Below, piece by piece: positions 19,306-28,608 of a stretch of 64,000 nt of DNA. Each line of letters begins with the position of its first letter. Position 1 is the stretch's first letter. The notes beneath the pieces are model-generated. The model worked only from the letters and a program-made list of their open reading frames with translations, was not told the DNA's origin and did no database searches. The position numbers and the translations under genes were made by a program. Source of the stretch: Psychroserpens sp. SPM9 (lineage in GTDB: Bacteria > Bacteroidota > Bacteroidia > Flavobacteriales > Flavobacteriaceae); the NCBI RefSeq assembly GCF_025153525.1, contig NZ_JANZNR010000002.1:1-64000 (forward strand), read 5' to 3'.

Positions 19306-19973
19306 GACTTTGGTTTTAACGCAATAAAATCTTTTAAATAAAAAGGTTCAAAATAGGCGACATCTTCGATGTCGCTTTTTTTATACTTAGCATAAGCCAA
19401 AGCACTCATTTCATTAGCTGATGGTAGTTTACCATCTACAAAGACCGCATTAGAATGTTGAATAAGTTGCTTGGTTTTTTCAACACCATTTCCAATAAAA
19501 TGCACCTTTCCTTTCTCTAAATAAGCTTCAAACGACTGTGTATTTAAAATTTGTGCTTCAATGCCTCTAATAAGCTCATGGTTCTTATCATAAATTGCCG
19601 AATAGACTTCCAAACGTCGAGCATCGAGCATTGAAACAATCACTCCTGCTTCGATGCCTAGCTGATGCGCCAAAGCTTCAAGTGTTGATACAGCTATTAA
19701 AGGAATTTCAAGTGCGTAACTCAAGCCTTTTGCTGCCGAAACACCAATACGTAATCCTGTATAAGACCCAGGACCTTTACTTACTGCAACAGCACTTAAA
19801 TCGGTTTTTTCGATACCTGCTGTTTGTAATATCTCCGCAATAAAAACATGTAAGGATTCTGCATGCGAATAATTGACATTATTAACTTCCTTTAAAACTA
19901 AAGTCTCTCCTTGTTTTGAAAGAGAGACTGAGCAATTCGTTGTAGATGTTTCTATACTTAGTATAAAAGCCAT
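19302..19973 (-). CDS. tsaB: tRNA threonylcarbamoyladenosine synthesis protein TsaB
   Basis: 223 residues with the ASKHA fold start ILSIETSTTNCSVSL and the TsaB signature KGPGSYTGLR at residues 66-75, followed by GVSAAKGLSYAL. TsaB binds TsaD and is needed for the t6A37 modification of ANN-decoding tRNAs in the cytosol. It lies 5 bases after the thioredoxin-like gene, last in the efflux operon transcript, and overlaps mscS convergently by 4 bases. An essential tRNA modification gene at the end of an export operon is most likely just shared transcription. Confidence 0.93.
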   Translation of the reverse strand: MAFILSIETSTTNCSVSLSKQGETLVLKEVNNVNYSHAESLHVFIAEILQTAGIEKTDLSAVAVSKGPGSYTGLRIGVSAAKGLSYALEIPLIAVSTLEALAHQLGIEAGVIVSMLDARRLEVYSAIYDKNHELIRGIEAQILNTQSFEAYLEKGKVHFIGNGVEKTKQLIQHSNAVFVDGKLPSANEMSALAYAKYKKSDIEDVAYFEPFYLKDFIALKPKS

Positions 19974-19978
19974 AACTA

Positions 19979-20482
19979 TTACTGATTATATTTTTCTACA
20001 ATAGCTTTGATAACTTCAGATGTTAGTTCGTGACCTGGTAAACTAGGAAAGCCTTCCCAACGCACAATACCATTAGGATCAATAAGCACCACATGTGGAA
20101 TCCCTTGAATGCCATAGGCTGTATTTAAAGCAGAACTTGTATCTAAAGCACTGTAGTAATCCATAACAGGCGTCTTCATGCTTTTTACTTTGGCTTCGGT
20201 TTCGGCACTAATACCAACAACAACCAAAGCGTCTTTAAATTCTTTGCTAAATTCATTCATATGCGGAATACCATCTTTACAGGGCTTACACCAGGTTGCC
20301 CAAAAGTCTAGTAGTATAAATTTTCCTTTTAATTCTGGTTGTTCAGTAAGCCATTTAACTGCAGAAATACTTGGTGCTTTCTTATTAATATAGGACTTAG
20401 CCCACAGTTGCTTTTTTTGTGAAAAGCCTAAAGTACAAGTCAAAAATGCCACACTAAAAAGGAGGAGGAACTTAGTCTTCAT
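19979..20482 (-). CDS. Periplasmic TlpA-like thioredoxin-fold protein
   Basis: 167 residues from the ATG at 20482, chosen because it begins a good signal peptide (KFLLLFSVAFLTCTLGFSQ); the in-frame upstream ATG at 20530 would add a non-signal extension inside the efflux gene. The thioredoxin fold carries WATWCKPC with C65 and C68, the conserved cis-Pro region (IQGIPHVVLID), and matches the TlpA/ResA family of periplasmic thiol reductases. Its start overlaps the end of the efflux adaptor gene by 11 bases. The substrate is unknown. Confidence 0.88.
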   Translation of the reverse strand: MKTKFLLLFSVAFLTCTLGFSQKKQLWAKSYINKKAPSISAVKWLTEQPELKGKFILLDFWATWCKPCKDGIPHMNEFSKEFKDALVVVGISAETEAKVKSMKTPVMDYYSALDTSSALNTAYGIQGIPHVVLIDPNGIVRWEGFPSLPGHELTSEVIKAIVEKYNQ

Positions 20483-21770
20483 TTGTGCTGGTTTTAGTTG
20501 TACTGGTACTTTTAAGTTCAATTTTATCACCTGATTTTAAAGTCTTTGAAACCACATTATATGGTCCTGTGATAATTTCGTCACCTTCACTCAAGCCTGA
20601 AATAATTTCAATATTAGTATCATCCTGAATACCAGTGGTTACGACACGTAATTTGGCAACACCATTAGCATTTACAAATACACATTCAAATTTTTCTTCA
20701 TTTTCAGGCTTAATCTCTTCTGCACCAACTTTTGTATAGTCTTTCTTAGCTGAAGAGGTATCTGTTTTAATAACTATTGAGCTGATTGGAACAGCTACAG
20801 ACTTATCTCTCTTATCGGTTATAATATCAACAGTTGCCGTCATACCTGGTCTAAAAGGTGAAAAATTTTCAGGTTTACCTTCCATGATATCAGCATACGA
20901 CTCTTCTAAAATTCTAACCTTTACTTTAAAATTAGTGACTTGATCTGCAGTTAAAGCGCCTGCTGCCGAGTTGGCGATTTCAGTTACAATTCCTTTAAAT
21001 TCCTTTTTTAAATACGCATCGACTTCAACAATTGTTGAATCGCCAATTTGCACCTTAACAATATCATTTTCGTTAACATCTACCTCAACTTCCATATTAT
21101 TGAGATTGGCGACTCTTAGAATTTCTGTACCCGCCATTTGTTGTGTTCCAACAACACGTTCGCCCAATTCTACACTCAGTAATGAGATGGTTCCGCTCAT
21201 TGGCGCATAAATTGTTGTTCGACTCAAGTTATCCTGAGCTTCATTAACAGTAGCAGCTGCACTTTGTACACTATAGTAAGCTGAATTTCTTGAAGCCTGA
21301 GCGGTTTCGTAACTGGCAACCGAACGATCCCAATCTGCTTTAGAAATCACTCCTCTTTCGAAAAGTGATTTATTTCTATCATAATTAGCTTTGGCCTCTC
21401 TTAATGAGGCTTCTGCTTGATCTAATCCTGCTCTTACATTTTGGTATGACGCTTGTGAACGACTTACAGCAGATTGAATTAAATCTGGATTTACTTTTAC
21501 CAAAAGCTCGCCTTTTTTGACTTGTTGACCTTCTTTAAATGGGAGCTCAATAATCTCTCCAGAAACCTCACTTGAAATCTTCACTTCAACTTCAGGCTGA
21601 ATTTTACCAGTTGCTGATACGGTTTCAACAATATCAACCAAAGCAACTTTTTTTGCATTTACTTCTTTGAAATTGCCTTTTTTTCCAAACAATCCCATTT
21701 TAGATCCTGCAAGTAATGCTACAATAAGCAAGATAAAAACACCGATAATAATTTTTGTTCTTTTGGTCAT
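20472..21770 (-). CDS. Efflux periplasmic adaptor (membrane fusion protein, MacA/HlyD type)
   Basis: 432 residues: N-terminal membrane anchor (about 6-23), first lipoyl/barrel half (VSATGKIQPEVEVKISSEVSGEI, about 50-72), a long alpha-helical hairpin rich in Ala, Gln and Glu (about 105-185), second lipoyl half (TTIYAPMSGTISLLSVELGE, about 187-206), beta-barrel and membrane-proximal domains. It ends in a Ser/Thr/Lys-rich tail. The family bridges an inner-membrane transporter to TolC. It lies 3 bases after the tolC-like gene and is the second adaptor of the same operon. Confidence 0.9.
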   Translation of the reverse strand: MTKRTKIIIGVFILLIVALLAGSKMGLFGKKGNFKEVNAKKVALVDIVETVSATGKIQPEVEVKISSEVSGEIIELPFKEGQQVKKGELLVKVNPDLIQSAVSRSQASYQNVRAGLDQAEASLREAKANYDRNKSLFERGVISKADWDRSVASYETAQASRNSAYYSVQSAAATVNEAQDNLSRTTIYAPMSGTISLLSVELGERVVGTQQMAGTEILRVANLNNMEVEVDVNENDIVKVQIGDSTIVEVDAYLKKEFKGIVTEIANSAAGALTADQVTNFKVKVRILEESYADIMEGKPENFSPFRPGMTATVDIITDKRDKSVAVPISSIVIKTDTSSAKKDYTKVGAEEIKPENEEKFECVFVNANGVAKLRVVTTGIQDDTNIEIISGLSEGDEIITGPYNVVSKTLKSGDKIELKSTSTTKTSTNED

Positions 21771-21773
21771 GGT

Positions 21774-23216
21774 TTAAAACTTTAATTCTGTTGCAGGAAT
21801 TCCGAAGTACAACTCAAGAACCTTCAACTTAAATATATAATCGTATTTAGCACGATTGACTTCAATTTTAGCATTATCAAATCTTAATTTTGACTGACTA
21901 AAATCGAAAGCATTAGTTAATCCAACATCATAGCGCTCTTTAGCATAATCGTAAGCTAATTGCTGAGACTCTAAAGCAGACTGAGCTGCTTCATAAGACT
22001 TAAGCGAGCCTTTGGCATCAACGTAAGCTTGGTACACTGTAGACTCTAAATCCAATTCGGCTTGTTCTAGCTGAAATTCAGAACGCATTAAATTTATTTT
22101 ACTACGTTTAATATTCCCTTTGGTCGCAAACCCATTAAATATAGGAATGTTTAAGCTAAGTCCGTAACCAATACCATCATTTTGATATAACTGATCTACA
22201 AAAGGATCGGCACCAACTTCCTGTAAAAACGTATTTGGAAATTGACCAACTACCGCTTGTCCAGTAGCTTCAACCACACCAATTTGCTCTGTTACAGTTG
22301 GGTTATCTGGATCTACTTGCTGAATAAATGATGTCGTATTGGCATATCGTGTATTGTAACCGAAAAATGCGGAAAGCGTTGGAAGGTTTGCTCCTTTAGC
22401 AATTTGTAAGTCTTTTTGAGCGAGCGCTACATTTTGCTCTGCTATTTTAATTTCAGAACGCGTTTCTTTCGCTTTTGCTAAAATTTCGGAGATGTCTTTA
22501 CTGGCAATACCTGCATCTACAATATCATAACCTTCGTCTTCAATATCGAAATTTTCGTAATCTTTAATGAGTAGTAATTGCGCCAAACTGATTAAGGAAA
22601 TAGTGACACTATTTTCAGCATTAATAATGGCTTGTTTTTCACTAGCATCAGTCGCTTTTATTTCGAGCAAATCACCTCTTGGTAAGGAGCCTGCATCAAC
22701 CAATTGCTGCGTTCTTTCTATTTGTTCAAGCGTGACTTCATTTTGAGATTTTAAGACTTCTAGATTCGCTTTATTTAGTATTACCTGAAGGTAACCGTTA
22801 GCAACAAACAATGAAATATCATCTTTCATTTTATCTAAACGATACTGACTTGCTAACTTTGAAATTTTAGCACGTTGTACCGTTCTAATATTTCTCAATC
22901 CGTCAAATAAAGTGTATCCAATATTAATACTTCCATTAGCGGATAAAAAAGTGGTCGTTTGCGCATTGTTGGTAACCGGGTTAAAACTAAGACCTGTATT
23001 TTCGGAAACACCAGCACCTGCAGACAAACTTGGAAGAAAATTCCCTATAGCTGTAAGTCTGTCAATATCTGCCGACTCCACATCCAGTTCACTTTGTTTC
23101 ACTGAGATATTATTTTCTAATGCGTATTCTACACATTCTATAAGCGTCCACTTTTTATTTTGGGCTTGTAGGCTTATCGTCACTAAAACGATAAATATGC
23201 TAACTATTTTTTTCAT
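21774..23216 (-). CDS. TolC family outer membrane efflux protein
   Basis: 480 residues with a signal peptide (ending LQAQN) and two Outer-membrane-efflux repeats. The opening motif KWTLIECVEYALENNISVKQSELD is typical of Bacteroidota TolC proteins, and the two coiled-coil halves are recognisable around residues 60-220 and 250-450. It forms a trimeric channel across the outer membrane and periplasm. It sits between two adaptor genes, 51 bases after one and 3 before the other, as part of one export operon. Confidence 0.92.
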   Translation of the reverse strand: MKKIVSIFIVLVTISLQAQNKKWTLIECVEYALENNISVKQSELDVESADIDRLTAIGNFLPSLSAGAGVSENTGLSFNPVTNNAQTTTFLSANGSINIGYTLFDGLRNIRTVQRAKISKLASQYRLDKMKDDISLFVANGYLQVILNKANLEVLKSQNEVTLEQIERTQQLVDAGSLPRGDLLEIKATDASEKQAIINAENSVTISLISLAQLLLIKDYENFDIEDEGYDIVDAGIASKDISEILAKAKETRSEIKIAEQNVALAQKDLQIAKGANLPTLSAFFGYNTRYANTTSFIQQVDPDNPTVTEQIGVVEATGQAVVGQFPNTFLQEVGADPFVDQLYQNDGIGYGLSLNIPIFNGFATKGNIKRSKINLMRSEFQLEQAELDLESTVYQAYVDAKGSLKSYEAAQSALESQQLAYDYAKERYDVGLTNAFDFSQSKLRFDNAKIEVNRAKYDYIFKLKVLELYFGIPATELKF

Positions 23217-23267
23217 AATTATCTATATGTCTCTTTAAATGTTAAAGTGTTACACTAAATGTTAAAA

Positions 23268-24428
23268 TTATTGTTGGGCAAATTGCGGAGCGCCTTGTAT
23301 TTGGTTCCAAACCTTGATTTTATCGTCTTTGGTGATGCCACTTTTTACTTCAACATAAATACCATCACTGATACCTAACTGAACTTCTTTTCTTTCAAAT
23401 TGTTGATTCCCAATTTCGATTTCAACAAAAGGCTCATTAGTCTCTTTATCATATTGCACTAATGCCTCTTTAATAGCCAAAACATTTTCTGCTTTTTCTA
23501 AGATAATAGAAGCATTGGCACTTAAACCTGCTCTAATAAAAGTTGAATCGACACTTTTAAGTGAGCCTTTAATCGCAAATTGAATGGCACCATTTTCAGC
23601 AACACCTTTAGGAGCAATATAGTCTAGAATAGCATCAAATTTTTCATCTTCAATGGCACCAACAGTAATCTCTAGTGGTAAGCCTTCTTTTATTTTTCCG
23701 ACTTCACTTTCATCAACTTTTCCTTCAAAAATCATTTGTTTTACATCGGCTAAGGATGCAATAGAAGTGCCTTCATTAAAATTATTAGCTTCAATAACCT
23801 GGTTACCAGCTTTAACAGGAACATCTAATACCATTCCTGCTACTGTGGCTCTTACTTGTGTTTGAGCCACGTTGCCTAATCCAGAAGTAGTCCCTGTTTT
23901 AATAATATCATAATTTTGACGGGATTGATTGACATCGATTCTAGCTTGCTCAACACGCTGTTTGGCTTGTAGATATGTATTATTGACTTGATCAAATTCA
24001 TTCGCTGCAATCACGCCTTTTTCAAACAATTCTTTTTGACGATCAAAAATTGTTTTTTGGGTTTGATAATTAATTTCAGCAGTTTGTAAAGCATTTTGGT
24101 TAGAAGCAATACTATTTTTAGCGCTTGTTAAATTAGACACATTAGGAATGACTCTAATTTGCGCAATCAAATCTCCTTGTTTTACGTATTCTCCTGCTTC
24201 AACAAAAACTTCCTCTACAACTCCCGAGATATTGGGCTTTATTAAAATTTCTTCTTTAGGCACAATACTTCCTGTTGCCACTGTTTTTACAACAATAGTT
24301 TGCTCAGATGGCGCTTCAGATGTATAGGTTTCTGGGTCTTCTTGATTTTTTTTCCATAAGTAGTATAATGCGCCTCCAAATATGACAACTATTAAAACTA
24401 ATATAATTATGGTTCTCGTTCTTTTCAT
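23268..24428 (-). CDS. Efflux periplasmic adaptor, first of two in the operon
   Basis: 386 residues: membrane anchor about 5-24, lipoyl half around 45-85 (VATGSIVPKEEILIKPNISGVV), helical hairpin about 100-175, second half GMVLDVPVKAGNQVIE near 197-212, then barrel domain. Same family as the gene at 20472 but clearly a diverged paralogue and shorter. It lies 72 bases after the second ABC permease gene, so it probably pairs with that ABC transporter (MacA role). Substrate unknown. Confidence 0.9.
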   Translation of the reverse strand: MKRTRTIIILVLIVVIFGGALYYLWKKNQEDPETYTSEAPSEQTIVVKTVATGSIVPKEEILIKPNISGVVEEVFVEAGEYVKQGDLIAQIRVIPNVSNLTSAKNSIASNQNALQTAEINYQTQKTIFDRQKELFEKGVIAANEFDQVNNTYLQAKQRVEQARIDVNQSRQNYDIIKTGTTSGLGNVAQTQVRATVAGMVLDVPVKAGNQVIEANNFNEGTSIASLADVKQMIFEGKVDESEVGKIKEGLPLEITVGAIEDEKFDAILDYIAPKGVAENGAIQFAIKGSLKSVDSTFIRAGLSANASIILEKAENVLAIKEALVQYDKETNEPFVEIEIGNQQFERKEVQLGISDGIYVEVKSGITKDDKIKVWNQIQGAPQFAQQ

Positions 24429-24500
24429 GTGCTGATTGTTATTATTTTCTAATGATGCTACGAAACTAAAGTTTCATAAATTGATTAATGATTTATATAA

Positions 24501-25760
24501 TTATTCGATTCTTAATGCGTCAACAGGTTTCATTTTAGTCGCTCTATTGGCTGGAATTAATCCTGCTAATAAACCAGATATAACTAAAATAATTAATGCT
24601 GTAAACACCACTTGCATGCTTACGCTTGGGTTTGCAAAATTTTCAACTGGACCTACACTATCTAATATTGTATTCATGATCCAAATGACAAATGCTGCAA
24701 AGGACACACCAACCATACCTGATAAAATTGTTAATACTAAACTCTCCTGTAATATTTGTCCTTTAACCATCCAAGGTGTTGCACCTAATGCTCTGCGTAT
24801 ACCAATTTCTTTAGTGCGTTCTTTGACGACGATGAGCATGATATTATTAATTCCTATGATCCCAGACGCTAAAACTAGAATTCCAACAAAATAACCTACA
24901 AATGACAATATGGAAAACAAGCCGCTAATTCGGCCAAACTCTTCAGCTAAATCAAAATGCCCAATCGCACGATCATCTTCTGGATGCACTTTATGTCTCG
25001 ATTTCATTAAATCAAAAACCTGTTGTTTCACTGTTGTGATAGGCACATTATCAATAGCTGTTATTGCCATCCAACCTACTCTATCACCTCTGTTAAACGC
25101 TTGGCCAAATGTGGTAAATGGAATATAAATCGTACTGGCTTCTTCTTCACTATCGCCTTGACTATTGCTCATTTTAAAGGTTCCAACGACTAAAAAGTTG
25201 ACACCATTAATCTTGATATAGGTTCCTATGGCATCTTCTCCTTTATCGTAGAGGCCTTTGACAACACCTGTACCTATAACGCAAATTTTACGTTTGGCTT
25301 GAATATCGGAATAACTTATAAAGCGTCCTTGTAGAATATCCATAGGTTGCTGATTGATATATTCTGGATAATCACCATAGATTTCAAAAGCCCCTGTTTT
25401 GGTACCTCTAATCACATTATTTGCACCTCTAAATCCGCCTAATTGATTTCTAGGAGACACATATTTTAAATTTGGAACTTGGGATTTTATGGCGGCAACA
25501 TCATCAATTTTATAATTAAAATAGCGCCCTTTAGGCAACCCTTTATAAGGCTTTGACGTACCTTGCGTCCACATAAACATTGAATTAGTTGCAAAGTCAC
25601 CAAAATCTTTTAGCACGCCGTTTTTAAGTCCGTTAGTCAACGCCAACAATAGCACCAAAATGGTGATTCCCCAAAACACGCCAAATGCCGTTAAAAAAGT
25701 TCTAACTTTATTAGCATTTAAGGCTTCCAATATTTCGTCCCAACGATCTCTACTAAACAT
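24501..25760 (-). CDS. ABC transporter permease, MacB/FtsX type (second)
   Basis: 419 residues with the MacB layout: N-terminal membrane helix (about 20-40), large periplasmic core domain (about 45-275), and three C-terminal membrane helices (FtsX domain, about 290-410) with the usual IMLIVVKERTKEIGIRRALGATP motif between helices. It lacks its own ATPase domain and would use the separate ATP-binding protein encoded upstream. One base separates it from the paralogous permease, so the two probably form a heterodimer. Confidence 0.92.
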   Translation of the reverse strand: MFSRDRWDEILEALNANKVRTFLTAFGVFWGITILVLLLALTNGLKNGVLKDFGDFATNSMFMWTQGTSKPYKGLPKGRYFNYKIDDVAAIKSQVPNLKYVSPRNQLGGFRGANNVIRGTKTGAFEIYGDYPEYINQQPMDILQGRFISYSDIQAKRKICVIGTGVVKGLYDKGEDAIGTYIKINGVNFLVVGTFKMSNSQGDSEEEASTIYIPFTTFGQAFNRGDRVGWMAITAIDNVPITTVKQQVFDLMKSRHKVHPEDDRAIGHFDLAEEFGRISGLFSILSFVGYFVGILVLASGIIGINNIMLIVVKERTKEIGIRRALGATPWMVKGQILQESLVLTILSGMVGVSFAAFVIWIMNTILDSVGPVENFANPSVSMQVVFTALIILVISGLLAGLIPANRATKMKPVDALRIE

Positions 25761-25761
25761 A

Positions 25762-27006
25762 TTATTCGTCTCTAAGTGCTACAATAGGTTTGATTTTCGC
25801 TGCACGATAGGCTGGAATAAATCCGGCTAAAGCACCAGCAAACACTAGTAAAAACACAGTGGTTAATGCAATATTAAAATCGACTTGCGGATATTTTATA
25901 AAATCACTTTCAATTTGAGGCCCAACGAGTTCCAGTAAACCAAGTCCGAAAATTAATCCGAATAAACCTGCAAACATGGTTACAAAAACAGCCTCTTGCA
26001 ATATCATTCCTACGATAGACATTGGTAAAGCACCTAAGGCTTTTCGGATACCTATTTCTTTGGTACGCTCTTTAACAATAATAAGCATGATATTACCAAC
26101 ACCTACGATTCCTGCAATGATAGTTCCAATACCAACAAACCAAAACACCGCTTGTATGGTGGCGATTAAGCCATAAATTTGTTTGGCTTCTTCCAAAGTA
26201 TTAAACACTCTTACAGCACTCGTGTCATCAGGTGAGACCGTATGCATTAATTTTAATTCATTTTCAATAGCATTGGCCATTCCTGTAGACAATGCAACGG
26301 CATCATCAAAATTATCAGACATTTTTACGGTAAATAACATGTTTCTGATATTATCACCAGCATTAAAAACCTTTTGAGATGTTGACAAAGGAATGTAAGC
26401 TTGTTGTTCTTCACGTTCCCCTCCTGGATCTATAAAAACACCAATAACTTTAAAACTCATTCCGAAGATTTGAATACTTTTATCAATAGGGTCTTCGTCT
26501 TTAAACAAATCTTGTTTTAATCGGCGGCCAATGACTGCTACTTTTCGGTTGTCTTCTAAGTCAGCCAGATTCACAAAACGTCCAGACTCCATATCGGCAT
26601 TTTCAATAAACTGTTGATCAGGCATTGCTCCTCTTACACGGTAATTTCCAGTTTCATTTTTATAAGCAATTTCGGCACCCCAAATAGGAAATAGCGAGGT
26701 TTGGTATTCAATATGATCTTCATATTTTTGAGAAATCATATCGAAGTTCTCATTTTTCATCTGGATATAACGTCCCGGATTTAATCCTTTATAACCTTTG
26801 GTAGTAACACCTGTCCACACCGTAATTAAATTAGTTGCATCGCGTTCAAACTGTGATTTTACGCCGTTTTCAATACCTTTACTAAACCCCAGAAGTACAA
26901 CCAATATAAATATCCCAGAAGCTACTGAAAGCCCTGTTAAAAACGTGCGCAATTTATTTTTGCTTAACGTTTCAAATATTTCTTGCCAACGTTCAATATC
27001 AAACAT
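25762..27006 (-). CDS. ABC transporter permease, MacB/FtsX type (first)
   Basis: 414 residues, paralogue of the following gene: an N-terminal helix (about 20-42), periplasmic MacB core domain, and a C-terminal FtsX domain with IMLIIVKERTKEIGIRKALGALP and a final AYRAAKIKPIVALRDE tail. Its start overlaps the ATPase gene stop by 8 bases, so translation is coupled. Mechanotransmission-type transporters of this family drive periplasmic export through TolC rather than import. Confidence 0.92.
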   Translation of the reverse strand: MFDIERWQEIFETLSKNKLRTFLTGLSVASGIFILVVLLGFSKGIENGVKSQFERDATNLITVWTGVTTKGYKGLNPGRYIQMKNENFDMISQKYEDHIEYQTSLFPIWGAEIAYKNETGNYRVRGAMPDQQFIENADMESGRFVNLADLEDNRKVAVIGRRLKQDLFKDEDPIDKSIQIFGMSFKVIGVFIDPGGEREEQQAYIPLSTSQKVFNAGDNIRNMLFTVKMSDNFDDAVALSTGMANAIENELKLMHTVSPDDTSAVRVFNTLEEAKQIYGLIATIQAVFWFVGIGTIIAGIVGVGNIMLIIVKERTKEIGIRKALGALPMSIVGMILQEAVFVTMFAGLFGLIFGLGLLELVGPQIESDFIKYPQVDFNIALTTVFLLVFAGALAGFIPAYRAAKIKPIVALRDE

Positions 27007-27700
27007 ATTGAGATGCTCTTACTTGTTCTACTGGTTTATCGTCAATAATTAATCCGTCTTTTAGATTCACGATACGTTTGGTCATTTGCGCAATATCATG
27101 CTCATGAGTCACAACTAATATGGTTTTACCTTCATCATTAATACCTTGAATAAGCTCCATGACTTCATAAGATGTTTTTGTGTCTAAAGCTCCTGTTGGC
27201 TCATCTGCCATGAGTACTTTAGGGTCGCTTGCCAAAGCTCGTGCTATTGCAACACGTTGTTTTTGTCCACCAGACAATTCGCTTGGTAAATGGTGAGACC
27301 AATCTGCAAGTCCCACTTTCTCCAAATAGTGCATTGCTTTTTCGGTACGCTCTTTACGTTTAATCCCTTTGTAGTATAGCGGCATTGATACATTATCTAA
27401 AGCCGTTTTATAATTGATAAGATTAAAGGATTGAAAAATGAATCCGAGAAATTCATTTCTATATTTAGCTGCAATTTTTTCGTTTAGGTTTTTGATAGGG
27501 ACATTATCAAGAATGTATTGCCCTTGATCGGCTTCATCTAACATTCCTAAGATATTGAGTAATGTTGATTTTCCCGATCCTGAAGAACCCATAATTGAGA
27601 CGAGTTCGCCTTCGTTAACCTCAAAGTTAATTCCTTTTAATACGTGAAGCGAATTGCTTCCCATATGATAAGATTTATGCAAATCTTTGATTTGAATCAT
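26999..27700 (-). CDS. ABC transporter ATP-binding protein, MacB/LolD type
   Basis: 233 residues from the ATG at 27700. Walker [10 protein letters not shown] at 38-46, Q-loop FQSFNL near 89-94, signature LSGGQ at 142-146, Walker B with ADEPTG near 165-170, and the His switch in VVTHEHD. I preferred 27700 to the ATG at 27724 because a -7 promoter element (27722-27729) overlaps the longer start and the family begins at [11 protein letters not shown]. First gene of the export operon. Confidence 0.93.
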   Translation of the reverse strand: MIQIKDLHKSYHMGSNSLHVLKGINFEVNEGELVSIMGSSGSGKSTLLNILGMLDEADQGQYILDNVPIKNLNEKIAAKYRNEFLGFIFQSFNLINYKTALDNVSMPLYYKGIKRKERTEKAMHYLEKVGLADWSHHLPSELSGGQKQRVAIARALASDPKVLMADEPTGALDTKTSYEVMELIQGINDEGKTILVVTHEHDIAQMTKRIVNLKDGLIIDDKPVEQVRASQYV

Positions 27701-27721
27701 AGTATGGATGGTTAATTCTAA

Positions 27722-27729
27722 CAAAACTA
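27722..27729 (-). promoter_or_regulatory. Putative -7 promoter element for the ABC export operon
   Basis: Read on the minus strand it is TAGTTTTG, a full match to TAnnTTTG. It predicts transcription from about 27715, giving a leader of about 15 bases before the ATG at 27700. I see no clear -33 element. Confidence 0.45.
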
Positions 27730-27834
27730 AGTAAAACCCGATAGGATTTATGCTAAGTATTTGTTAAGAATTATCTTTTTGATTGATATTTATAAGACGT
27801 CTAAATACCAAAATTGTTACACTATAACTCGTTT

Positions 27835-28062
27835 TTAATCGGTTTCTTTTTTTCTGCGGAAAAAATTCCAGTAAATTAAAAATCCAACACCAGCGATTAA
27901 AATGTAAGGAATGGCCATTAAATACATAATCCCATCATTAACACCTTGAGCTGTAGATTGTCCTTCTTCGCTTTCTAAGACTGCTCTACACATTGCACAT
28001 TGTGCGTTTGATTGCAGTGCTAAAAGAAAAGTAAAAAGCGAAATGACAAACTTGGGTTTCAT
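27835..28062 (-). CDS. Small membrane protein with CxxC, oxidase-cluster neighbour
   Basis: 75 residues: signal peptide or first helix (residues about 5-20), then CAMCRAV with a CxxC pair just after the predicted cleavage point (SNAQC), a short loop, and one membrane helix (about 47-68) ending in RRKKETD. It lies 3 bases after the DUF420 gene and belongs to the SCO unit. Similar small proteins accompany cytochrome oxidase assembly genes in Flavobacteriia; a copper or thiol role is possible but unproven. Confidence 0.8.
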   Translation of the reverse strand: MKPKFVISLFTFLLALQSNAQCAMCRAVLESEEGQSTAQGVNDGIMYLMAIPYILIAGVGFLIYWNFFRRKKETD

Positions 28063-28065
28063 AGA

Positions 28066-28602
28066 TTAAGCATAGTAAGGTGAGATCATTATGTATACAA
28101 TCACTCCTGTAATTGCTACATACAACCAAATAGGAAAGGTGATTCTTGCTATCTTTTTATGACGTTCGAAGTTATTGGTAATGGCTCTTACGTAAGTAAT
28201 AAGCACAAAAGGGATTACGACTATTGATAATAAAATATGCGTCAATAATATAAAGTAGTAAACATATTTAATCGCTCCTTCACCACCAAATTTAGTAGAC
28301 TCACTTGTCATATGATAGGCGACATACATGCCTAAAAAAGCAACAGACAATGCAATAGCAAACTTCATTAAATTTTCATGAAGCTTGAGTTTTCTATTTT
28401 TTACAGCCCATAATGCCGTAGCCAATACTAATGCTGTAATAGCATTAATAGTCGCATAGATTGGAGGCAGAAACGACAGCGGTTCTACATTAGGTATTTT
28501 AACTGTAAATAAGACCGCAACAACAACAGGTATGGCTATAGACAGTATAACAATCCATTTGTTATATTTTTTTTCTTCGGAAGGGTTTTCAATAGTGCTC
28601 AT
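28066..28602 (-). CDS. DUF420 family membrane protein (CtaM-like)
   Basis: 178 residues with five predicted membrane helices (about 17-35, 45-65, 80-100, 120-142, 155-175) and conserved His residues in VAYHMTSES and LLTHILLS. DUF420 proteins such as Bacillus CtaM are needed to make active cytochrome oxidase. It sits between the SCO gene (6 bases) and the small CxxC protein (3 bases), which supports a role in oxidase copper or heme assembly in the inner membrane. Confidence 0.85.
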   Translation of the reverse strand: MSTIENPSEEKKYNKWIVILSIAIPVVVAVLFTVKIPNVEPLSFLPPIYATINAITALVLATALWAVKNRKLKLHENLMKFAIALSVAFLGMYVAYHMTSESTKFGGEGAIKYVYYFILLTHILLSIVVIPFVLITYVRAITNNFERHKKIARITFPIWLYVAITGVIVYIMISPYYA

Positions 28603-28608
28603 AGTAAC

